A stretch of 64,000 nucleotides of DNA from NCBI RefSeq assembly GCF_030247195.1, contig NC_080672.1, positions 363,808,271-363,872,270 on the forward strand, given 5' to 3'. Below are positions 55,575 through 64,000 of this stretch, piece after piece; position 1 is the stretch's first letter, and the number at the start of each line of letters is the position of its first letter. The notes beneath the pieces were generated by a model. That model had not been told where the DNA came from, ran no database searches, and was given only the letters and a program-made list of their open reading frames with translations. The DNA comes from Topomyia yanbarensis (taxonomy: Eukaryota; Arthropoda; Insecta; Diptera; Culicidae). The position numbers and the translations under genes are program-made.

Positions 55575-56815
55575 GCCCGTCTGCAGCATATACAAATAGA
55601 CGAATTTCCCGCCAACTCGAACAAATGTTGGCAGCACCAACTCAGATTTTAATGAAGTTTTCTGTACACGAGAACTTTATCATTTTGCATACTTTGTTTT
55701 TCCAAAAATGGTCTAGACTGTTTTTTGTAAAGGGTCAAACTTTTTTCACCATTTTTTTTTCAAATGGCTATTATCTAAAAATGACAAATCCTAAAAAATG
55801 TTGTAGGAATGATTTTTAAAAAAATATTGAAGTATTGAAAAAATTCTTCATCGACTCCTACACTAAAAAACGATTTTATAAATTTAAAGAAGATTTACAA
55901 AAAACCATCTTTGATTTGGATGAATTTTTGTTCCAAGATAGCTAATTATGTTCCCTACCTACCGTAAAAAATTCAAGTTGGGCACTTTTAATGGGTTATA
56001 TACAAAGTTGTGGCGAAAAAGTGAGCTAAGTTCGTGATTTTTTAAAAGCATTTTATGCAACTTTTTTTTGAAAAATCAAAAGACAGCTCGTTGGTAGTGC
56101 TATCGAAATTCGAAAAAATATTGAAGGATGGCGAAGTTATGGCCCATCCCCTGTAACGAGTTTTTTTTTTGGCAGAGGTTTGCGGTGAACGTTCTCCAAG
56201 CCAAACCGCTCAACTGAAATCAAAAAAATAAAAAGATTATTGAAGAAAAATGTATTGTGGTGTACTTGAACGGATCGGTTTCCCAATACCAAATTTTTTC
56301 CTGCAAATAAAACGTGTTAACCAGAAAATGGAGCATTGAGGTGTTCAAAATTTTAAACAAAAATTCATGGTAAAGAATCAAAATTTTTTGGATAAAATAG
56401 GAATCGTTCAAGTACATGAGAATGTAAAAATAAACAAATCAAAAACTAATTTATGAAAATCGGCACTTTTCAAACAACTTTGTTCCGAGATAATTGCGTT
56501 TAAAGTTTCTGTATAACTTTATACGCAGAAGAACCAGCGCGCTGCAAACGGCTGTAGTTTGAAATCTAGTGCTCCGATCTGGATGAAATTTAGCACAGAT
56601 ATTTTCAAAAGTATGTACTTTCAGAATATTCAATAATTTTTTTTCGATTTTTTGAGTTCCCACTTTGTATACACTTTGTTACCCTTAAGGAAAAAAAGTT
56701 ATTTGAAAAAAAAACTTTTCCTTGTCCAAACTGATTTTTTTTCAGTGTATTTTTATCGAAAACTCAACCAATGAAAGTCATCATCATCTCAGAATCCAAT
56801 TTTCCAACTGGTCGA
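55575..56815 (+). repeat. Left arm of a large inverted repeat
   Basis: 55575-56000 and 56690-56815 are the reverse complement of parts of 58690-59265. Shared words include GAACTTT, AAAAATG/TTGACAAATCCTA, TTTGATTTGGATGAA, TAATTATGTTCCCTACCTAC, AATTCAAGTTGGGCAC, CAGTGTATTTTTATCGA and ATCTCAGAATCCAAT. In this arm an extra ~690 bp (56000-56690) separates the two matching blocks. Confidence 0.7.
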
Positions 56816-56870
56816 AGGATTCATTTAACGGATATCTGGTACTAGAATATTTAGCGCGCAACCAGACAAC

Positions 56871-57600
56871 ATGTTTAATATCGCGATAACCGCCACTACA
56901 ATCGCAGAGACCGCTCTCCACGACCCCAATACGCCGGAGATGGACATTCTACGCATAATGATTCTACATGACCTGAGATATCACCCGAATAAAGTCATGA
57001 CCCTTATCCAATCTCTTGGACCAAGGTTTGTTCATACCTTTGGGATTTCTGAACTTCCATCGCTCCCCGAAATTTGCCACTTTTCGAGCGTTCTCTGAGA
57101 ATAAATATTTAAAAACTATTTGAAGCTACACGATCTTTCATAAATATCACCCTCTAATGCCTAAATGTCCATCTTCTCATTACCATTCTAATCCAAGTGC
57201 CGCCTTCTCATTACCCGGAATGGAGCACTACGAAAGAACTCAAGCTAAGGTAATCTGCTATGATTTTTCAGATTTCCCATGTTTTCTCCAGGAAATACAA
57301 AAAGTGCTTTTCATGCTCCATCAAACAGAGAGCCTCCTGTAACTGTAACGATGTGGGTGGGGTCGTTGATAGGTAAATATAAAACCACCAGTTTGGTGTG
57401 GAGAATGTTGGCAGCATCTTTTATGATTGCACTCACCACTGTCCTAATAAGAAGCATTAAAACGATGCATAGCTGTCATCATATGACGAACGTGTATTCC
57501 AACCACAGGATGAGTCGAAAACACAACGTAGGCTCTAGCCACCAGACGAAACATGGTTTCTCTGAAGATCCGTCCGTTAATCCGTTAACGGACCTGTGTC
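56871..57600 (+). other. Possible coding relic between inverted arms
   Basis: An open frame at 56871-57098 (75 codons, with ITATTIAETALHDPNTPE and DLRYHPNKVM) has a natural-looking composition, and the stretch to about 57600 is less AT-rich. It does not match a family I know and may be part of the element bounded by the inverted repeats. Evidence is weak. Confidence 0.2.
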
Positions 57601-58113
57601 AATAATCGCGTTTTTCAGCTTTCATCAAGTTTTTCATTTGCATTTGTAGCCGACGTTCAAAAGTCCCCTTCACGTACAATTCTGAGCAATCTCTGCCCAC
57701 CACGAAGTAGGAGACTGTTTACGGTTGTTCACGTCGGGTACTCGTTTCGTCTGACCTTTAAACATAGTGCAAATGCATTGTGTAAAACCTGGCGGAAAAT
57801 GTAGGGACTGAAATATAGGGACACTTTTTGATGTTCCATGTGGAAATTCCTACTAGTTTCTAAGATTACCGAGACCAGGAACCACTTACTTCGGTTTTGT
57901 AACAGCACCCTTCAAGGGACACTCTCAGGACATTATGAGGAAGCTTTGGAGAGAAAACTCTTTCGGAAATTCATAGGCACATTAGAAGATGTTCCCACAA
58001 TGAGATGGTCAGACTCTTGTTCTTGAGTGTACAAGGAAACGTAGAAATTAGTCGTCGTCGGAGGAGTAGCGCTCGTTTACATTTCTTACCGAAGCGTTCC
58101 TTAAAGTAATGTT

Positions 58114-58565
58114 TCATTTTGTTAAATTATATGCGGGACATGTCGAAAGATCATGCGGAGTCTCTCCACAGTAGGAAAACTTTTCATGATTCTCGCCGCA
58201 TTTTCCACAGCGTGCCTTGTTTTTCTAAGTCGCCGTATGCCGAATTGTTTGCAACGACAACAGTTCATGCCTCGCGGCACGAAAAGGCGAACAGGTAGAC
58301 TAGCCCCGCCCAAAAGATCAAAGTTTGGAAGAGCAGTTTCGACGAGAGGTTCGAAATGAGGCTGATGGAAAATAAATTGTTTTCATATACTCCTTGATTT
58401 TACCCGAACGCAATTGTTTGCGAACCAGAATTTTCACTGGCCGAAGAAATGGGTTCTTGAAGGAGCCAACCCCATACTTCGCAATTAAGGCCCCTGTTGG
58501 AGACTACACCATCAATCTCTACTTCCTGAGCGGGTACATAGGCAAGATACTTCTTCGTACACGGC
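58114..58565 (-). pseudogene. Jockey-like ORF1 (gag) relic with zinc knuckles
   Basis: Read on the - strand through at least two frameshifts, segments typical of Jockey-clade ORF1 appear in order: LPVRLFVPRGMNCCRCKQFG (about 58310-58250), then, in another frame, ARCGKCGENHE followed by C...H...TCPAYN (58215-58120) and a stop at 58114. These are the remnants of a run of CCHC zinc knuckles preceded by the conserved RL(F/Y)VPR block. Several stops and shifts make it non-functional. No matching ORF2 was found downstream (lower coordinates). Confidence 0.6.
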
Positions 58566-58689
58566 CAAGTGATATTTAGTTAAATCTCGCATATATCGAT
58601 GATGTTAAATGGCTTATCTGTGCCCTCATTCAATTTTGTTATGAATAGATACCAAATTTGTTACTGACAAATTTTTGCATGTATCAGGC

Positions 58690-59265
58690 AACTAGCAGTT
58701 GGGATATTGGATTCTGAGATGATTATGATTTTTATTGGTTTAGTTCTCGATAAAAATACACCGAAAAAAATTCAATTTCGACAAGCAAAAGTTTTTTCAA
58801 ATAACTTTTTTTTCTTGAAAGTGCCCAACTTGAATTTTTGACTGTAGGTAGGGAACATAATTACCTATCTTGGAACAAAATTTCATCCAAATCAAAGATG
58901 GGTTTTTTTGAAAATCGACTTTAAATGTTTTAAATCGATTTTTTTTTCAGTGTAGCAGCCGATGAAGATTTTTTTCAATATTTTTATTCGAAAATTTAAC
59001 TAATTTTGTGAAAATCACTCCGACAATATTTTTTTGTAGGATTTGTCATTTTAGACTATGGCCATTTGAAAAAAATTGGTAAAACAATCTGGATAATTTT
59101 TGGAAAAACACAGCATGCAAAGTGGCTTTTTGTGACAAAGTTCTCATGTACAGAAAGTTTCATTACAATCTGAGAGGGTGCTGCTAACTCTGAATACGAT
59201 TTAGCGCGAAATTCGTCAATAATCATAAAGATAAACAAGTTGGGTCTCACCAACTTATCTGCTCG
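58690..59265 (-). repeat. Right arm of the large inverted repeat
   Basis: Inverted partner of 55575-56815, continuous in this copy. Enclosed between the arms are about 1.9 kb including the gag relic. Arms share no coding region. Confidence 0.7.
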
Positions 59266-59509
59266 AAGTACCGAATTTTGTCAAGGCATTTTTGAATATC
59301 GAGTATCAAACGGCGCAGTCTTCGTTCTGACCGCCGGCATCGACACCCATCAGTTAAGTTTCCTTAATCTTTTAGTCGGGAGCTCGACTATTGCGATCAT
59401 CTATGCTGCTTGAGACGAACTCGGGCGGATTCTTGATCGATCGCTGTCCGTCAGGCCGTGTTTTATTCTAGTATTCCAGGATTTCTTCTTAACTCTTTTG
59501 AGCTTTTTG

Positions 59510-59730
59510 AAAATCACTACACATGATTCCTTAAGATAAGGAAAATATACTCAAGAAAGGATTTATCTTGGTTCGTCTGCTAGAGCCCTTCAAACCAATT
59601 TTCATATAAGGCTGACAAAATCGGGTCAAAAATATGACAAAATCGGGAGCACACAAAATAGGAAGGGGGGGCGTCTGATAAAATCGAGTCTTTTCTGCAA
59701 ACGTTTGGCTCTATCACATCAAGTATTCGC
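59510..59730 (+). repeat. Dispersed repeat (pair with 36120-36310)
   Basis: It shares CAAGAAAGGATTTATC, TCTGCTAGAGCCC and the GGCTGACAAAATCGGG block, here partly reiterated (AAAATCGGG three times). Confidence 0.65.
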
Positions 59731-61528
59731 AGACGAAAGGAGTAACAAAAATCGAAAATATAAAACACTTCAAACAAGAAAATGTTTTCCTTTGAAAAAT
59801 TGTAGCTAAAGACGTTGTTTGAGCGTATATTTTTGACATTATAATATTGTAAAGATAACTGAAGCAAATAAACAAGAATTAGATCATACGAAAAGTCAGC
59901 CATTATGAAGAACGTAGGAACGTAATGTTGAAAAGGACGGCAAAAGGTTTTTTTTTGCTGAAACACAGATGTCAATGTGGCGTCCCTGACAATAATTCTT
60001 CGCCAACTAGTTCTTGATTCATTGTATATTAGCTATGATTCACAATTCGTGCTCTTGAAACAGTCCACCAGACCATAAAATACGTTACCACTTTCATGAT
60101 ATAACTAATAAAGTATGCAATCGTGTGCACTGTCTCCTCAGTATTTTCACGCGGACAATCTTATAGAACTCATAATTTTATTGAAAGATTTACGTTTGCT
60201 TCATGAACTGGTTCATGATTCATTACTATTAGGTTCACTGTAGTGTCCAGAGAGAAAACAAAGACTGTGCTGAGCACCAAAAATGAATTACAGATGCACA
60301 GTTCATATTCGGGACCAATTCACAAAACCATAATATACCGCCGATCGATTATCGTGATCAAGTTTATATAATCATGTTACTACTCCTTATAAAAATCCGA
60401 TAGACATATGAATCACATTATTTTTGTGTCAAATTCGTTTGTAAGCTGAAGAATAATATATGATAACGCATAAAAAACTACAAGGGGCAGCCGTATGGGG
60501 TTGCTGTAGACGTAGGACTATACTACTTAATGTAAAATATTTATTTTATTATTACATTTATAGTAATAATAAATCAAACATATTTCTTAGGTATGGTTTA
60601 ACCACAACCAATCAACATCGAATATTACATATTGAACGAAACCTTCTTGGTTATCAGGTCATTTCATCGAATTCGATTAAACTTATTTAAGAAGATCTGA
60701 AGAAAGAAGACAGAAAACTGTGACCGTACTGATATCTGGAACTAAAGCTTTATAGCATAAGATTAGCTTGTAAAAACTTTTCGATTGTGTGTGGTAAAAA
60801 ACCCGGACCAGTGAAGAAAAATAAAATTTTAGGCAATATAATCACATTTCATGTATAGACCAAGCATTCTAGTTATATTTTGCCATTATTGTAACTTTCC
60901 TAAAGTACGCATACAAATATAGCGAATGCATTATCCAAACTATAAATATACAAGAATCGAAAACAATTTTATATATGGACAAGTTGCGTTTTTGCAACGG
61001 TTTTTCAAGAGGCAGTGTATTCATTCATAAATAGGTTTTGTAGTATGTACCTATTAGTAGAATCAAAATACTATAGGCTGAGTGGAAATGAATCACGTGA
61101 TGGGGAAATGAAACAATGAATTGATCGAACGTAAACAATAAACTTTCGTTGTGCAATTTAGTAACAAATTAGATCCACTTACCTACACATTCGCCTCAAA
61201 TATTACACCCAAGCGAACAAAGCAAAATGAATCAAAGCTGATGATGATAGGTAGAACGAAAGAGACAACTAATACAACGACACTATGTTAACCGTGTTTG
61301 CAAATGGAGCTCGCATGTACAAACTATTTTGTGTACCAATAATAAAAGTGTGCTGGAAACGAGCACAACACAAAATATAGCATAGTGTAGTGTACCTCCA
61401 CAAACAGTGTAACGGACTTCTAACTCAGCTACACTGGCTGTGAAAACACACAGCGCAGTGATCTGCTTCGCCTGCTGTTCAACAGGCAACTGAGCTGCTC
61501 TGGCGAAATCCGCCCGTTTAAATAGTCG
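59731..61528. other. No gene recognised
   Basis: AT-rich sequence. A GACGTAGGACTA word at about 60508 has an inverted counterpart near 63332 (GACGTAGTCCTACGTC), hinting at another dispersed repeat. No supported coding region. Confidence 0.35.
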
Positions 61529-61536
61529 ATGATGAC
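61529..61536. repeat. 8 bp target-site duplication, left
   Basis: ATGATGAC, identical to 63012-63019, flanking the hAT-like element. Confidence 0.85.
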
Positions 61537-63011
61537 TAGAGCTTCCATTTCCCGACGGTTTTCAGCTTCCCGGGATTCGGGAAATAAATAATAAATTTCC
61601 CGGGAAATCCCGGGATCCCGGGAATATAGAAGAAAAATAAAAAGGGTAATGATTTTCTTGAAAACAAAAGAATTAATTAAGTTTTCAAACTCGTTTGATT
61701 GCATGTATATCTGTCCTAAAGCAGTTGTCGGAAGATGGCATTTTGGTGGCTTACACATCATTCAATCATTTGATAACTCGTCAATAAGTTTATGCAACTA
61801 AAACTTTTTCTTGGCTATATGTATAACCGAAATTTTGGTAATTACGATTACGATTAGGACGATATAATAAACGCAGCTTCTGGAGTTACTGTCCAAAATT
61901 GGAATTCGTTGTTCTGATACGATGGAATGTGATCAATTTAATGCAAAGCACCTTCATTGGTAATTTTGAATGAAATGATTGAGCTGCTTCAGGGTAGTGT
62001 GCAGTTACTTCCGATCAAAAGTGGAAAGTTTATATATAGAATCCATTTCCGTCACAGTAGGATCAGCATCATTTCGAATTAAGTGTGAATCAAAATCAAG
62101 CAGATAATGGACGAACTGTGCAGCGATCGATGCGAGCCTACCATCGATTTCCTATTACGGGCAAGTATCTGGATTGCTTGATCGTATCCCTTCAAAAATC
62201 TTGCCTGTATCCTTGAAAGCGACATTCAAAGAGTTTGGATGCACATGATATTGGATAGATACAACGTTATGTATTTCATTTCATACATCCAAAAATTTAC
62301 AGATATTACAGTTACAGTATAACAAATAAGACGAAATATGCATTCGATGAACCGACCAAATATTTCTGCAGACGTTCTAGAAAGATTCCTTATTTTAAAT
62401 AGCGTTTGAGCTAAGCATGATATCACTACAAACCATCCCAAGTTTTCAAACAAACACACCGATTTTTTAAGAAAGAACGCAATTTCCATTACTAATTTGA
62501 TTGCAAGGCGATTCACTCAAGATCTAACTATTAAAATCAACTATAAAAAGAACTGTTAAAAAATCTGATCAATCTGCTCATCGGTTGCAGAGATATCGTG
62601 CGCATCACTAACGCTACTGTAATGAAATGTTTCGGTAAAACGGTCGGCAAAGTAATCCATTTTTGAATGCAAAAATCAACATTCTTTAGCAGTGTTTTGA
62701 ATATGGCTTGGACTATATACCTAAAAAAATCACGAAACATATCAGTGAGCCCAAAGATATATAGTCCATTGATCTGCAAATCAGTTGGAAAAGCACAATC
62801 TGCATTCACTGCTCACTCCAAATGTTTACCGATAAAGATATTTACTACAGAAGTTCATTCGCAGAACCTTTTGGAATAAATTAAAAATCTTTTTTCCCGG
62901 GATTCCCGAATCCCGAGAATGAGAAAACACGATTTCCCGGGAATCGGGAATCCCGGGAAATCCAAAAATCCCGTGATTCCCGGGAAATAAATTCCCGGGA
63001 TGGAAGCTCTA
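61537..63011. mobile_element. hAT-like element with CCCGGG-rich ends
   Basis: Termini are 12 bp perfect inverted repeats, TAGAGCTTCCAT, with perfect 8 bp duplications (ATGATGAC) outside, as expected for the hAT superfamily. Both ends carry clustered TTCCCGGGAA-type palindromes (61570-61625 and 62895-63000). The 1475 bp interior has no intact transposase. Short coding-like remnants on the - strand (for example MDYFADRFTETFHYSS at about 62660-62610, and a stretch near 62125-62030) suggest a decayed transposase. Probably non-autonomous. Confidence 0.85.
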
Positions 63012-63019
63012 ATGATGAC
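63012..63019. repeat. 8 bp target-site duplication, right
   Basis: ATGATGAC, matching 61529-61536 exactly. Confidence 0.85.
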
Positions 63020-64000
63020 GTCATTCATAGAAGCGTAGCGCGTTAGGTACACAAATCTGTCGTGCTGGACTAGGGAAGCGCTATCTTCTGTGTGTAAATG
63101 CGCAATATTTGGACTAGGTTGTTCATTATTTAAATTTTTAATGCCATGATATCAAAAATCTTTGGGTTTATCAATTGGAATCCATTCTTAGAAGTATTTC
63201 GGGGCGATATGCGCAAAAAACTTGAAAATTTATCGTCAGATGGCTGAATTATATGCGTTTAAAATTGGACCACTTTTCGTTACATGCCATTTTTGTACAA
63301 TTTGCAACGTGCACCCCTATATCGAAAACAAAGACGTAGTCCTACGTCAAAAATCGAGAAAACCGAGAGTAAACTCATGAAAAAATATCACGATAATGCA
63401 AAGAAAAATTACGACAATTGGGGTCAAGCTCATGAATTCACGTCATTATTATGTCTGGAAAATCCAATCGCATACTCGTGAATAAAATATCACTATAACG
63501 TACATAGAAATTACGAAAATCGTGACTAAGCTTCTGAAATCATGAACATCGTTTATAGTTAACACAAATAGTGTATCCCCAAATCGTGAACTATAGCCAC
63601 AAAAATTCAGAGGACAACCACAATAACAAGAGTTTGATTAGGATTTTCGTAAACGGTACATTTCACGAAATAGTGATTTGTTTTTTCAACATCTATTCAT
63701 AAGATTTTTTTCCGTGTAACATTTCGGTATATTTAAAGGCTGCAATTAAAATTTACAGATTTTTTTGCCAGTGAACATATTGTTCGCTCGTATAATATGT
63801 TTCAAACATTCTATTAAACCACCCTACTAAACGAACACAGGTGCTCGAAATGTGATGCGTGATGAGCGGGAGAATCACGCGGCCAATCTTCTGGGAAAAT
63901 TTGGTAAGAGGGGAAAACGCTGGGTCGGGAAAATTATTTATACTTATAACCAGTTCTCACGTTGCCGCAGCAGAGTACATCACTTTGGCGGCGGCATCAG
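63020..64000. repeat. Reverse-oriented minisatellite relative and window end
   Basis: 63370-63690 repeats words (CATGAA, AATCGTGA, ATTACGA) that are the reverse complement of the array at 9843-10340. The last 160 bp are less AT-rich; an acceptor-like GTTGCCGCAG ends at 63970, followed by a short open frame to the window edge, which could be the start of an exon but cannot be judged here. Confidence 0.4.

Overview
This is eukaryotic, AT-rich, repeat-dominated DNA and most resembles a mosquito, probably culicine (Aedes-like). I infer this from the mix of elements: an R1-clade non-LTR retrotransposon, a decayed LOA/Lian-like element, CR1-like reverse transcriptase copies, a Jockey-like gag relic, a short tRNA-derived SINE, many TTAA- and TA-flanked MITEs, and at least one very large intron. 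There is no bacterial gene organisation, no rRNA gene, no true tRNA gene and no CRISPR array. The species cannot be fixed from the sequence alone.

Host gene. The only well-supported host gene is on the + strand. One exon ends at 13038 and a second runs 26199-26500. Their splice phases match (phase 1), giving one open reading frame across a 13.16 kb intron. The product is a low-complexity, Ser/Gln/His-rich polypeptide that I do not recognise. An orphan 93-codon frame at 20495-20776 also looks coding-like but is unidentified.

Layout. 0-8 kb: nested MITEs and inverted repeats, including a TTAA-flanked MITE whose empty target is visible in a neighbouring paralogous repeat. 8-11.7 kb: a ~493 bp satellite carrying a solo LTR, then a ~63 bp minisatellite and AAAT tracts. 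12.8-26.5 kb: the two host exons and the intron, which holds a CR1-like reverse transcriptase ORF, two TTAA MITEs, a 1.9 kb T-rich tract and a composite repeat. 27.35-32.43 kb: a complete R1-clade element on the - strand with ORF1, ORF2, poly(A) and 14 bp target duplications. 33.8-35.8 kb: a TA-flanked, pogo-like element carrying a 207 bp hairpin MITE. 36.8-40.8 kb: a CR1-like 3' fragment, a repeat pair, and a very regular 9 bp array split by a SINE. 44.4-53.3 kb: a second 9 bp array, a SINE, and several TIR elements. 53.4-54.8 kb: a LOA-like pseudogene with an RNase H domain. 55.6-59.3 kb: a large inverted repeat around a Jockey-like gag relic. 61.5-63.0 kb: a hAT-like element with perfect 8 bp target duplications and CCCGGG-rich ends.

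Function. The R1-clade element is the one unit that still looks able to make a complete set of proteins. Its ORF1 (three zinc knuckles) and ORF2 (endonuclease, reverse transcriptase, C-terminal zinc motif) meet at a TAATG stop-start overlap, the arrangement known from SART1 translational coupling. Nearly everything else is non-autonomous or decayed. No clearly new defence or metabolic system is visible; the most unusual signals are structural (9 bp arrays, hairpins, nested target sites).
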